Shown: piece after piece, positions 41,819 through 48,839 of the stretch
How positions within the stretch are numbered: the first letter of the stretch is position 1
Layout: every line of letters begins with the position of its first letter
NCBI RefSeq assembly: GCF_014191875.1
Contig: NZ_JACHXD010000027.1
Span: forward strand, 1 to 48,839
Length of the DNA stretch: 48,839 nucleotides
From: Pseudoduganella violacea
Lineage (GTDB): Bacteria; Pseudomonadota; Gammaproteobacteria; Burkholderiales; Burkholderiaceae_D
Direction: 5' to 3'
Position numbers and translations under genes: made by a program
Notes under the pieces: model-generated
Seen by the model: the letters and a program-made list of their open reading frames with translations, nothing else
Databases searched by the model: none
What the model was told of the DNA's origin: nothing

Positions 41819-41925
41819 TGCCCAGGCGAACGGCTGTTGAAATTCTCACGTTCCCCGGTGGATGTCCACCTTTCGCCGATGTCGCGCCCAGCGCGCCGCA
41901 TCCGCTTTTCGCCAGTTACGTGAGA
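41819..41925 (-). ncRNA. ZTP (pfl) riboswitch upstream of glyA
   Basis: The minus-strand leader has the parts of the ZMP/ZTP class: helix P1 CTCACGT (41924–41918) with ACGTGAG (41851–41845); the conserved AACTGGCGAA; hairpin GGTGG-ACAT-CCACC followed by GGGGA; and the 3' element CGCCTGGGCA (41828–41819). The pseudoknot pairs GGCGAA (41913–41908) with TTCGCC (41830–41825). An extra stem of about 30 bases is inserted between AACTGGCGAA and the GGTGG hairpin. The 3' element can alternatively pair through GGCAGCC (41822–41816) with GGCTGCC (41793–41787), a likely expression switch. No T-run follows, so control may be translational. Confidence 0.85.
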
Positions 41926-42058
41926 CGTAATGGAGCGCAAATTGTATGTGATGTGCCTGATTAGAGCAAGAAAAGCGATAACAGCATGGCAAGTCCCGGA
42001 AATACTGGCGTTTCGGCTACAATTTCCCTCGCATTCACCTATCCACAAGGACCGCCCC

Positions 42059-42805
42059 ATGATCGTTTTCATCACCGGCGCGACGGCCGGCTTCGGCGCC
42101 GCGATGGCGCGCACCTTCGCCGCCCAAGGCCATAAAGTCATCCTCAGCGGCCGCCGCGCGGACCGCCTGCAAGCCCTGGCCGCCGAACTGGGCGAGCTGG
42201 CGCTGCCGCTCACCCTCGATGTCAGCGACAAGGCCGCCATCCACGCCACGCTGGCCGCCCTGCCGGCCGGCTGGCAAGAAATCGATGTATTAATTAATAA
42301 CGCCGGCCTGGCGCTGGGCGTGAAGCCGGCCCATGAAGCGCCGCTCGAAGACTGGGAAACCATGATCGCCACCAATTGCACCGGCCTGGTGACGATGACG
42401 CGCGCCGTGCTGCCCGGCATGGTGGCGCGCGGCCGCGGCACGGTCATCAATCTCGGCTCGGTGGCCGGCCACTACCCCTACCCGGGCGGCAATGTGTATG
42501 GCGCGACCAAGGCCTTCGTCGAGCAATTCACCTTGAATCTGCGCGCCGACCTGGTCGGCACCGGTGTGCGCGCCACCAATCTGGCGCCCGGCCTGTGCGG
42601 CGGCACCGAGTTCTCGAATGTGCGCTTCAAGGGCGACGACGCGGCCGCAGCCAAGGTGTATGAAGGCACCCAGCCGCTGACGGCCGAGGACATCGCCGCC
42701 ACCGCCTACTGGATCGCCACCCTGCCGCCGCACATCAATGTGAACCTGATCGAGCTGATGCCAACTTGCCAGGGTTTCTCGCCATTTAACATCAAACGCG
42801 GCTAG
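42059..42805 (+). CDS. SDR family oxidoreductase, YdfG-like
   Basis: ATG 42059 with AAGGA 8 bases upstream gives 248 residues. It has the cofactor motif TGATAGFG (about 6–13), NNAG (about 78–81), catalytic Ser (NLGSVAGH) and YGATK (about 147–151). It is closest to YdfG (NADP-dependent 3-hydroxy acid/serine dehydrogenase, also malonic semialdehyde reductase). It is divergent from glyA and its leader. Confidence 0.9.
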   Translation: MIVFITGATAGFGAAMARTFAAQGHKVILSGRRADRLQALAAELGELALPLTLDVSDKAAIHATLAALPAGWQEIDVLINNAGLALGVKPAHEAPLEDWETMIATNCTGLVTMTRAVLPGMVARGRGTVINLGSVAGHYPYPGGNVYGATKAFVEQFTLNLRADLVGTGVRATNLAPGLCGGTEFSNVRFKGDDAAAAKVYEGTQPLTAEDIAATAYWIATLPPHINVNLIELMPTCQGFSPFNIKRG

Positions 42806-42931
42806 AATGGGCTTTACACTGTGGAAACGTAAATGATTGTTACATTTGTTGGCGTTATCACAGCAATCGGTTCTACTGGGCAGTTTTTCGGAATAAGCAA
42901 TTTTTAAGCGACTTTCTTAATAAAAATCGCG

Positions 42932-42968
42932 TAAAATGTTGCCCAATTACATTTGTAGCAAAACAAAC
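42932..42968 (+). promoter_or_regulatory. possible promoter and leader of the tol-pal cluster
   Basis: The 163 bases between the SDR gene and ybgC are AT-rich. TAAAAT at 42932–42937 is the best -10 match, but no good -35 sequence is at the proper distance. Transcription would start near 42944, 25 bases before ybgC. No terminator for the SDR gene is obvious. Confidence 0.3.
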
Positions 42969-43376
42969 ATGTCTTCAGAGTTCAACTGGGAGGTGCGTGT
43001 CTATTACGAGGACACGGATGCCGGCGGAATCGTTTATTACGCAAATTACCTGAAGTTCTTCGAACGCGCGCGCACCGAGTGGCTGCGCGCGATCGGCGTT
43101 GGTCAACACCAGCTGCTCCAGGAGCAAGATGCCATGTTTGTCGTGAAGAGCGTCAGCGCCGATTACCACGCGCCGGCCAAGCTGGACGATGTACTAAAAT
43201 TAACCCTCAAAATCGAGAAACTGGGCCGCGCCTCCCTCGTCGTCGTGCAAGAGGCGTGGACCGGCGGCACCCTGCTGAACACGGCGCGCGTCAAAATCGG
43301 CTGCGTCGATTCCGCCCTGCGTCCGCGCGCTGTGCCGGACGATACCGCCGCCCGCATGCGCGGCTTTGTTCTCTAG
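42969..43376 (+). CDS. ybgC: Tol-Pal-associated acyl-CoA thioesterase
   Basis: ATG 42969 (135 residues) is the conserved start; the in-frame ATG at 42936 lies on the -10 region. It has the hot-dog 4-hydroxybenzoyl-CoA thioesterase motif YEDTDAGGIVYYANYLKFFERAR (read as two parts, catalytic Asp about 15) and continues in family length. It hydrolyses acyl-CoA or acyl-ACP and is always beside tolQ. No clear ribosome binding site is seen. Confidence 0.95.
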   Translation: MSSEFNWEVRVYYEDTDAGGIVYYANYLKFFERARTEWLRAIGVGQHQLLQEQDAMFVVKSVSADYHAPAKLDDVLKLTLKIEKLGRASLVVVQEAWTGGTLLNTARVKIGCVDSALRPRAVPDDTAARMRGFVL

Positions 43377-43411
43377 GCCAGCCCGCCCCTATCTATCCAG
43401 ACTGAGATCCA

Positions 43412-44104
43412 ATGAACGTCACCCAAGACCTTTCCTTCATCGCCCTCATCTCGAATGCGCACCTGATCGTTCAGCTGATCATGGCGCTGCTGCTCGGCAT
43501 CTCGCTGATCAGCTGGACTTACATCTTCAAGAAACTGTTCGACGTGCGCTCAGCGCGCCGCCAGACCATCGAATTCGAAAAAACCTTCTGGGCCGGCGGC
43601 AATCTGCACGCCCTGCACCAGAGCGCCGGCAGCAACCGCGCCAGCAGCGGCGCCCTGGCGCGCATCTTCGAAGCGGGCATGGGTGAATTCATCAAAGGCA
43701 AACAGGCTTACGCCAACAGCCGCGAATCGCTGGACGTGGGCGCGGTGCTGGACGGCGCCCGCCGCGCCATGCGCGCCGCCTTCCAGCGCGAGATGGATGC
43801 GCTGGAAGCCCACCTGGCCTTCCTCGCTTCGGTCGGTTCCGTCTCGCCGTATATCGGCCTGCTCGGCACCGTGTGGGGCATCATGAACGCCTTCCGCGGC
43901 CTGGCCAATGTGCAGCAAGCCACGCTGTCGGCCGTGGCGCCCGGCATTGCCGAAGCGCTGATCGCCACCGCCATCGGCCTGTTCGCGGCGATTCCGGCCG
44001 TGGTGGCCTACAACCGTTTTTCGCACGACATCGACCGTCTGGCGATCCGCTTCGAGAGCTTCGTGGAAGAATTCTCGAACATCCTGCAACGCCAGTCGCG
44101 CTAA
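43412..44104 (+). CDS. tolQ: Tol-Pal motor subunit TolQ
   Basis: The 230-residue inner-membrane protein has three membrane helices (about 15–36, 140–160, 175–197), including GSVSPYIGLLGTVWGIMNAFRGL and ATAIGLFAAIPAVVAYN. It is an ExbB/MotA-type proton channel that works with TolR to energise TolA during envelope constriction. It is 35 bases after ybgC, 15 before tolR. Confidence 0.97.
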   Translation: MNVTQDLSFIALISNAHLIVQLIMALLLGISLISWTYIFKKLFDVRSARRQTIEFEKTFWAGGNLHALHQSAGSNRASSGALARIFEAGMGEFIKGKQAYANSRESLDVGAVLDGARRAMRAAFQREMDALEAHLAFLASVGSVSPYIGLLGTVWGIMNAFRGLANVQQATLSAVAPGIAEALIATAIGLFAAIPAVVAYNRFSHDIDRLAIRFESFVEEFSNILQRQSR

Positions 44105-44119
44105 GAGGACAGGCAAGCC

Positions 44120-44560
44120 ATGGCTTCTTCCTTCTCCAGCAGCATGCGCGGCAGCCGCGGCGGCCGCAAGCTGAAGTCCGAGATCAACGTCGTGCCGTAT
44201 ATCGACGTGATGCTGTGCCTGCTCATCATCTTCATGGTGATGCCCAGCTCGAACAATCCCAGCTCGGTCGACCTGCCGCACGCCGAGAAGGCCGTGCGTC
44301 CGCCCGACTCCTATATCCAGATTTCGATCAAGCCGAATGGCGCGCTGTCGATCGGCATCGCCGGCAAGAACGCCGACGCGCCGGAAACCGCGCCCAACCG
44401 CGACGCCGTGGTCAAGAAACTGAAAACCCTGCATGAAGACAATCCCGAGTATCCGGTGCTGATCGCCGGCGACAAGGAAAGCAAGTACGACGATGTGATT
44501 CAGCTGATTTCGGAAGCGAAGAAGATGGGCATCGTGCGCGTTGGATTGGCGACGAAATAA
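44120..44560 (+). CDS. tolR: Tol-Pal motor subunit TolR
   Basis: The 146-residue ExbD-family protein has a short cytosolic basic part, one membrane helix (about 25–45) starting NVVPYIDVMLCLLIIFMV with the proton-relay Asp (IDVML), and a periplasmic domain ending RVGLATK. It overlaps nothing; tolA begins 3 bases later. Confidence 0.97.
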   Translation: MASSFSSSMRGSRGGRKLKSEINVVPYIDVMLCLLIIFMVMPSSNNPSSVDLPHAEKAVRPPDSYIQISIKPNGALSIGIAGKNADAPETAPNRDAVVKKLKTLHEDNPEYPVLIAGDKESKYDDVIQLISEAKKMGIVRVGLATK

Positions 44561-44563
44561 GGC

Positions 44564-45478
44564 ATGGCAACGAAACCGGCAACAGCAAGCGGCCCTTACC
44601 GGGTTCCCAAGCGGCAGAACGGCTGGCGCGCCCTGGCGCTGGCCGTGGGCGTGCACGCCGTGCTGTTCTTCTTCCTCTGGGGCGGCATCCGCTGGCAGAA
44701 TACGGAACCAGCGGCGGTGGAAGCCGAGGTATGGGATATGACGATCCAGTCGGCCGCGCCGCCGCCGGAACCGGCGCCCGAACCCGAGCCGCAGCCGGAG
44801 CCGACGCCAACCCCGCCGCCAGTGGAAGCCCCGCCGCCGCCCGAGAAGATCGCGCCGCCGCAGCCCGATCCTGAGATCGCGCTGGCCAAAAAGAAAAAAG
44901 AGAAAGAAGAGAAAGAGCGCAAGCTGGCGGAAGAAAAACGCCTGCAAAAGCTGGAAGAAGAAAAAGAGAAGAAAAAACTGGCCGAGGAAAAGAAAAAACA
45001 GGAAGAACTGCGCCTGGCCGAAGAGAAAAAAGAAGCAGACAAGAAGAAAAAGCTGGACGAGGAAAAGGCGAAGAAGCTGGCCGAGAAGAAGGAAGCCGAC
45101 AAGCTGGCCAAGAACCGTGAGGCGGAAATGCGCCGCATCACGGGCGCGGTCGGCAACGGCAGCACCGGCTCCACCGGCACGGCGGCGAAATCCACCGGCT
45201 CGCGCGTCGATGGCGGTTATCTCGCCGCGCTGCGCGCCAAGGTGCAAAGCAATGTCGCTTATGGCGGCGCCAAGCAGGATATCGAAGCCGTGTTCCGCGT
45301 CTCGCAGATGCCAACTGGGGAAATTATTTCGGTCCGAAAGATCAAGAGTAGCGGCAACCCGTCTTACGACGCCGCTGTGGAAAACGCCATCAACAAATCT
45401 TCACCTTTGCCAAAGAAAAAGGATGGCACAGTGGAAAGAGATCTTGATCTGGTGTTCAATATGAAAGACTTACCTTGA
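44564..45478 (+). CDS. tolA: Tol-Pal linker TolA
   Basis: The 304-residue protein has one membrane anchor (about 23–42), a Pro/Glu-rich stretch (about 62–105), a long Lys/Glu-rich helix (about 105–200) and a C-terminal TonB-like domain (about 220–300, FRVSQMPTGEIISVRKIKSSGNPSYDAAVENAI). It spans the periplasm to Pal/TolB. Helix codons form many A-rich runs. Its TGA overlaps the tolB ATG (TGATG). Confidence 0.95.
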   Translation: MATKPATASGPYRVPKRQNGWRALALAVGVHAVLFFFLWGGIRWQNTEPAAVEAEVWDMTIQSAAPPPEPAPEPEPQPEPTPTPPPVEAPPPPEKIAPPQPDPEIALAKKKKEKEEKERKLAEEKRLQKLEEEKEKKKLAEEKKKQEELRLAEEKKEADKKKKLDEEKAKKLAEKKEADKLAKNREAEMRRITGAVGNGSTGSTGTAAKSTGSRVDGGYLAALRAKVQSNVAYGGAKQDIEAVFRVSQMPTGEIISVRKIKSSGNPSYDAAVENAINKSSPLPKKKDGTVERDLDLVFNMKDLP

Positions 45479-46758
45479 TGCGAACCATGAAAAAACTGAA
45501 CGTCCTCTTTATGACCGCCGGCATGCTGGCCGGCCTGGCAGGCACGGCCCATGCGCAACTGCGCGTGGAGATTTCCGGCGTCGGCAGCAACCAGATCCCG
45601 GTGGCGATTGCCGCCTTCGCCGACGAAGGCGTGGCCCCGGCCCAGATTTCGGCCATCATCAAGGCCGACCTGGAACGCAGCGGCGTGTTCAAGATCATCG
45701 ACGCCGGCACCATTTCGGACGCCGCCAATGTCGATTACAGCGCCTGGAAGGCGCGCGGCGCCGACGCGCTGGTGGTGGGCAGCGTGCAAAAGCTGGCCAA
45801 CGGCACCTTCGACGTGCGCTACAAGCTGATGGACACCATCAAATCGTCCAAGCTGTCGCAGCTGGACCAGTCCACCACGCCGCAATTCACCCGCCTCTCG
45901 GCCCACAAGATCGCCGACGACATCTATGAAAAGCTGACCGGCGTGAAAGGCGCGTTCGCCACCCGCATCGCCTACGTCACGCAGCAAGGCCGCTCCTACC
46001 GCCTGGAAGTGGCGGATGCCGACGGCGAAGGCGTGCAACTGGCCCTGAGCTCGAACGAGCCGATCATTTCGCCATCGTGGTCGCCCGACGGCACCAAGGT
46101 CGCCTACGTCTCCTTCGAGCAGAAGAAGCCGGTGGTGTATGTGCAGAACCTGGTCACCCGAGCGCGCACGGTGGTGGCCAATGAAAAAGGCAGCAACTCG
46201 GCCCCGACCTGGTCGCCCGACGGCCAGCGCCTGGCCGTGGCCCTGTCCAAGAGCGGCAATACCCAGGTGTATATCGTCAACGCCGACGGCAGCGGCCTAC
46301 GCCGCCTGAGCCAAAGCTCCGGCATCGACACCGAACCGCAATTCTCGGCCGACGGCCAGTCCATCTACTTCACCAGCGACCGCAGCGGCGGCCCGCAGGT
46401 CTACCGCATGAGCGTGAACGGCGGCGATGCCCAGCGCGTCACCTTCAGCGGCAGCTACAACATCAGCCCGCGCATTTCCTCCGATGGAAAAACGCTGGCT
46501 TACATTTCCCGGCGCGACGGCGGCAACTTCCAGCTCTTTGTATTGGATCTGGCAAGCGGCCAGGAGCAACGCCTGTCTGACACAACCAGCGATGAATCGC
46601 CAAGCTTCTCGCCGAACGGTAAGTACATTCTGTACGCGACCGAATCGGCGCGCCGCAAATCGCTCGCCGTGGTGTCGGTGGACGGCCGAGTAAAGCAGCG
46701 CTTGACCACTCAAGCGGGCAATATCAAGGAGCCCACTTGGGGTCCTTTCATGAAGTAA
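45478..46758 (+). CDS. tolB: periplasmic translocation protein TolB
   Basis: The start ATG 45478 overlaps the tolA stop; an ATG at 45487 is also possible. The 426-residue protein has a signal peptide ending AHA (about 26), an N-terminal domain and a six-bladed β-propeller with repeated SPSWSPDGTKVAYVS, PTWSPDGQRLAVALS, SPRISSDGKTLAYIS and SPSFSPNGKYILYA. It binds Pal at the outer membrane and TolA. Confidence 0.97.
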   Translation: MRTMKKLNVLFMTAGMLAGLAGTAHAQLRVEISGVGSNQIPVAIAAFADEGVAPAQISAIIKADLERSGVFKIIDAGTISDAANVDYSAWKARGADALVVGSVQKLANGTFDVRYKLMDTIKSSKLSQLDQSTTPQFTRLSAHKIADDIYEKLTGVKGAFATRIAYVTQQGRSYRLEVADADGEGVQLALSSNEPIISPSWSPDGTKVAYVSFEQKKPVVYVQNLVTRARTVVANEKGSNSAPTWSPDGQRLAVALSKSGNTQVYIVNADGSGLRRLSQSSGIDTEPQFSADGQSIYFTSDRSGGPQVYRMSVNGGDAQRVTFSGSYNISPRISSDGKTLAYISRRDGGNFQLFVLDLASGQEQRLSDTTSDESPSFSPNGKYILYATESARRKSLAVVSVDGRVKQRLTTQAGNIKEPTWGPFMK

Positions 46759-46796
46759 AGCAGTAGTTTGTTTAACAATGACCAGGAGAAGCAAAA

Positions 46797-47321
46797 ATGC
46801 GTAACGTAAAAAGTGCAGCCCTCATCATCACCAGTGCCGCCCTGCTGGCAGCCTGCTCCAGCACCCCAGTGAAAGAGCCAGCACCGGCTCCAGTCGTAGA
46901 AAAGCCAGTCGCTCCACCACAAGCTGACACCCGCACCGTGGCCCCAGTGCAAACCCAATCGATCGATCCACTGGACGATCCAAAAGGCGTGCTGGCTAAC
47001 CGCAGCGTGTACTTCGACTTCGACAGCTATGTAGTGCGCGCCGACGGCAAGCCAGTGGTGGAAAACCACTCCGCTTACCTGTCGAAAAACAGCAAGCGCT
47101 CCATCCTGATCCAAGGTAACACCGACGAACGCGGCGGCGCCGAGTACAACCTGGCCCTGGGCCAGAAACGTGCTGAAGCCGTGCGTAAAGCGATGACCAC
47201 CCTGGGCGTGCCAGAAGCGCAAGTCGAAGCCGTATCGCTGGGTAAAGAGAAACCAAAGGCTGAAGGCCACAACGAAGAAGCATGGTCGCAAAACCGCCGT
47301 GCCGACATCGTTTACAAGTAA
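46797..47321 (+). CDS. pal: peptidoglycan-associated lipoprotein Pal
   Basis: The 174-residue lipoprotein has a lipobox LAAC (Cys20) and an OmpA-like domain (about 62–172) with YFDFDSYVV, GNTDERGGAEYNLALGQKRAEAV, and the peptidoglycan-binding Asp/Arg in this block. CAGGAGAAG lies before the ATG. It ties the outer membrane to the wall and partners TolB. The 108 bases after it hold a hairpin. Confidence 0.98.
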   Translation: MRNVKSAALIITSAALLAACSSTPVKEPAPAPVVEKPVAPPQADTRTVAPVQTQSIDPLDDPKGVLANRSVYFDFDSYVVRADGKPVVENHSAYLSKNSKRSILIQGNTDERGGAEYNLALGQKRAEAVRKAMTTLGVPEAQVEAVSLGKEKPKAEGHNEEAWSQNRRADIVYK

Positions 47322-47354
47322 TCTGTCAGCAGATTCAAGTAACAGGCAATAATA

Positions 47355-47390
47355 CGGGGCGGCGCGCAGTGTGAACTGCGCCCTGCCCCG
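47355..47390 (+). other. hairpin between pal and cpoB
   Basis: CGGGGC (47355–47360) pairs with GCCCCG (47385–47390) and the inner GGCGCGCAG with CTGCGCC, loop about TGTGAA. Three T follow, so it could be a partial terminator or an RNA stabiliser that sets pal above cpoB. Confidence 0.5.
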
Positions 47391-47429
47391 TTTCCACAGC
47401 CAGAACCTGTAACTGAAAGCGTCCCAACC

Positions 47430-48179
47430 ATGATGAAATTCACTCCCAAAGCCCTGGTGCTGGCCCTGCTCGCCGCCCTGTCCATGCAGGCCCAAGCCGG
47501 CATCTTCGACGACGACGAAGCCCGCAAAGCCATCCTCGACCTGCGCGCCAAGGTAGAGAACATCACGCGCGAACTGCAAACCCGCCTGGAAACCAAGACC
47601 GACAAGAGCTCCACCCTGGACCTGGTCGCCCAGCACGAACAAACCCTGCAGGAAATCGCCAAGCTGCGCGGCCAGATCGAAATCCTGGCCAACGACATCG
47701 CCACCGTGCAAAAGCGCCAGCGCGACCTGTACACCGACCTCGACGCCCGCCTGCGCAAGCTGGAACCGCGCGAAGTCACGATCGACGGCAAAGCCGCCTC
47801 GGTCGACCTGTCCGAACAAAAATCCTACGACGCCGCCCTGCAGCTGTTCAAGGACGGCGACTACAAGAACGCCGCTGTCTCGCTGCAGGAATTCGTGCGC
47901 CGTTATCCCGAATCCGGCTACGCCGCCAACGCCCAATACTGGCTCGGCAACGCCTTCTACGCCCAGCGCGACTGCAAGGCCGCCATCCTGGCCCAGCAAG
48001 CCGTGGTGAAGAACTACCCCGACAGCCCGAAAGCGGCCGACGCCATGCTCAACATCGCCAGCTGCCAGACCGAACTGAAAGCCGTGGCCAACGCCAAGAA
48101 GACGCTGACCGAGCTGATCAAGCAGTATCCGGAATCGGAAGCCGCCGCCACCGCCAAAGAGCGCCTGCGCGGCAAGTAA
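47430..48179 (+). CDS. cpoB: cell division coordinator CpoB (YbgF)
   Basis: The 249-residue protein has a signal peptide (cleavage at AQA/G about 23), an N-terminal trimerising coiled coil (about 35–112, IFDDDEARKAILDLRAKVENI onward) and TPR repeats (about 130–245, YDAALQLFKDGDYKNAAVSLQEFVRRYPES). It couples peptidoglycan synthesis with Tol-Pal constriction. Two ATGs start it (MM). It is last protein gene of the cluster. Confidence 0.96.
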   Translation: MMKFTPKALVLALLAALSMQAQAGIFDDDEARKAILDLRAKVENITRELQTRLETKTDKSSTLDLVAQHEQTLQEIAKLRGQIEILANDIATVQKRQRDLYTDLDARLRKLEPREVTIDGKAASVDLSEQKSYDAALQLFKDGDYKNAAVSLQEFVRRYPESGYAANAQYWLGNAFYAQRDCKAAILAQQAVVKNYPDSPKAADAMLNIASCQTELKAVANAKKTLTELIKQYPESEAAATAKERLRGK

Positions 48180-48225
48180 GCCGGCGGGAACGGTGTCCCG
48201 ACGCAAATAAGATGCCAAGAGGCAT

Positions 48226-48254
48226 TTGACAAGGTCGCCGGGGCATCCTATAAT
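48226..48254 (+). promoter_or_regulatory. consensus promoter of the tRNA-Lys genes
   Basis: TTGACA (48226–48231), exactly 17 bases, then TATAAT (48249–48254): a perfect sigma-70 promoter. The start would fall near 48261, 8 bases before the first tRNA. It makes the tRNAs independent of the Tol-Pal operon. Confidence 0.9.
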
Positions 48255-48268
48255 CTCGCTTCTTTCGG

Positions 48269-48344
48269 GGGTCGTTAGCTCAGCTGGTAGAGCAGCGGAC
48301 TTTTAATCCGTTGGTCGCAGGTTCGAATCCCGCACGGCCTACCA
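48269..48344 (+). tRNA. tRNA-Lys (anticodon UUU), copy 1
   Basis: The 76-nt gene has acceptor GGGTCGT/ACGGCCT (two G·U type pairs), discriminator A and encoded CCA (48342–48344). Anticodon loop CTTTTAA gives TTT; TTCGAAT is in the T-loop. tRNA-Lys after cpoB is also seen in E. coli. Confidence 0.96.
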
Positions 48345-48373
48345 CTCGAAAGAAGCCAAGGTTTCATACCTTT

Positions 48374-48449
48374 GGGTCGTTAGCTCAGCTGGTAGAGCAG
48401 CGGACTTTTAATCCGTTGGTCGCAGGTTCGAATCCCGCACGGCCTACCA
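48374..48449 (+). tRNA. tRNA-Lys (anticodon UUU), copy 2
   Basis: Identical to copy 1 over all 76 bases and separated by 29 bases. No promoter element is seen in the spacer, so both are made from one transcript ending at the terminator 48463–48494. Confidence 0.96.
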
Positions 48450-48462
48450 AGAATTATCAAGG

Positions 48463-48494
48463 AAGTCCACGAATTTCGGTTCGTGGACTTTTTT
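48463..48494 (+). terminator. intrinsic terminator of the tRNA-Lys transcript
   Basis: An 11-bp stem AAGTCCACGAA / TTCGTGGACTT with a 6-base loop is followed by T (six in a row including the stem end). It begins 14 bases after copy 2. Confidence 0.9.
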
Positions 48495-48578
48495 GTTTCT
48501 GGTCGCTCTCTGGTCACCCTGGGAAGAATCAACGAAACGAAAGCGCTGGCTGTTCAGCCTTGCCATCACTGTCGGGTC

Positions 48579-48722
48579 CTATGAAGAGATTTCACACATT
48601 GCCTTGAGTTTGCGGAAAAAGCTCTTAATGTCTTCCGGAATCTCATTCTTTTCCATCTGTTTCGCAACCTCATCACGCGAACAATGAAACTGTTTCTCGA
48701 CTGAGTTTGCAGCTTCCATCAT
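48579..48722 (-). CDS. small protein of unknown function (47 residues)
   Basis: ATG 48722 (or the next codon, also ATG) lies 4 bases after a near-perfect AAGGAGA ribosome binding site. The 47-residue product starts MMEAANSVEKQFHCS and continues with charged helical sequence (EVAKQMEKNEIPEDIKSFF), two Cys, no membrane segment. It is not recognised. Low GC suggests an acquired or weakly constrained gene. It is convergent with the tRNA-Lys transcript. Confidence 0.5.
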   Translation of the reverse strand: MMEAANSVEKQFHCSRDEVAKQMEKNEIPEDIKSFFRKLKAMCEISS

Positions 48723-48759
48723 TATCTCCTTCCCGTGCGCATCTCTAAGGAAGCACTGA

Positions 48760-48839
48760 TTAATTCATCAGGCGCTGCTCCGCGCGGCAGTCGGACCTGA
48801 GACAATAGCGGCATCCCCACTGTTCGCCATCGGCCATGC
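48760..48839 (-). CDS. possible C-terminal end of an unidentified gene, cut by the window edge
   Basis: A minus-strand frame is open from the window edge to TAA at 48762–48760, about 26 codons, ending ADGEQWGCRYCLRSDCRAEQRLMN. Cys-x2-Cys and a further Cys suggest a metal site, but the piece is too short to name. The sequence GGAAGCACTGATTAATTC at 48749–48766 could instead be an insertion-sequence end; this cannot be decided without the next bases. Confidence 0.25.
   Translation of the reverse strand, partial: MADGEQWGCRYCLRSDCRAEQRLMN

Noticed and set aside
41721..41849. N-terminal extension of GlyA
   Set aside because: The extension overlaps the riboswitch expression region and has no ribosome binding site; family N-terminus starts at 41720.
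1..48839. CRISPR array, prophage or complete insertion sequence
   Set aside because: No regularly spaced direct repeats, integrase, capsid or transposase genes were seen on either strand.

Overview
The window looks like chromosomal DNA of a GC-rich betaproteobacterium, most likely Oxalobacteraceae (Massilia / Duganella / Janthinobacterium type). This is inferred from gene content and order (ffs–dnaX–ybaB–recR, nusB–ribH–ribBA, glyA–nrdR next to minor pilin genes and ribD–ribE, ybgC–tolQRAB–pal–cpoB–tRNA-Lys), from the codon bias, and from REP-like palindromes with a GGTG-CCTGR-CACC core. No database search was possible, so the genus is an inference.

Layout. 1–2640 is a less GC-rich accessory segment beside a tRNA-Ser(UGA): a shortened BPSL0067-like gene, a hipBA toxin–antitoxin pair with a four-site operator array, and a run of hairpins reaching into the tRNA 3' end. 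2680–15700 is signalling: a HDOD/EAL-like protein coupled to a PAS-GGDEF-EAL protein, a Cache histidine kinase/NarL regulator pair divergent from a cstA-type transporter with its YbdD-like partner, and a large hybrid kinase (two REC domains plus Hpt) coupled to a REC-GGDEF-EAL protein. 15690–21160 is core DNA metabolism and cofactor work on the minus strand: recR, yciI, ybaB, dnaX, SRP RNA (ffs) and ubiD. 21270–25590 has a membrane-anchored lytic transglycosylase with a long leader, a small coiled-coil membrane protein, an OmpR/QseC-type two-component system, a perfect 24-bp palindrome and nusB. 25640–27280 has ribH and a RibBA protein whose second domain has lost its zinc cysteines.

27500–34870 is again signalling: a 1170-residue REC-GAF-like-PAS-PAS-GGDEF-EAL-REC protein, a lipoprotein of unknown function, and a three-gene unit (exported jelly-roll-like protein, LytS-type kinase, LytTR regulator) joined by overlapping or touching codons. 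34870–41930 (minus) has ribE, ribD, five minor type IV pilin genes (fimT/gspH, pilE, pilX, pilW, pilV) with no pilY1, nrdR, and glyA under a ZTP (pfl) riboswitch. 42060–48450 (plus) has an SDR oxidoreductase and the complete Tol-Pal cluster ending in two identical tRNA-Lys(UUU) genes with a perfect consensus promoter. The last 350 bases hold a 47-codon ORF and an open frame cut by the window edge.

Combined roles: cyclic di-GMP turnover (three intact GGDEF-EAL proteins plus one HDOD partner), five two-component or hybrid kinase systems, and envelope and pilus assembly dominate. The most unusual items are the hipBA operator array and hairpin cluster, the inverted repeat that includes the tRNA-Ser acceptor end, the exported-protein/LytS/LytTR unit, the missing pilY1, and the degenerate RibBA.
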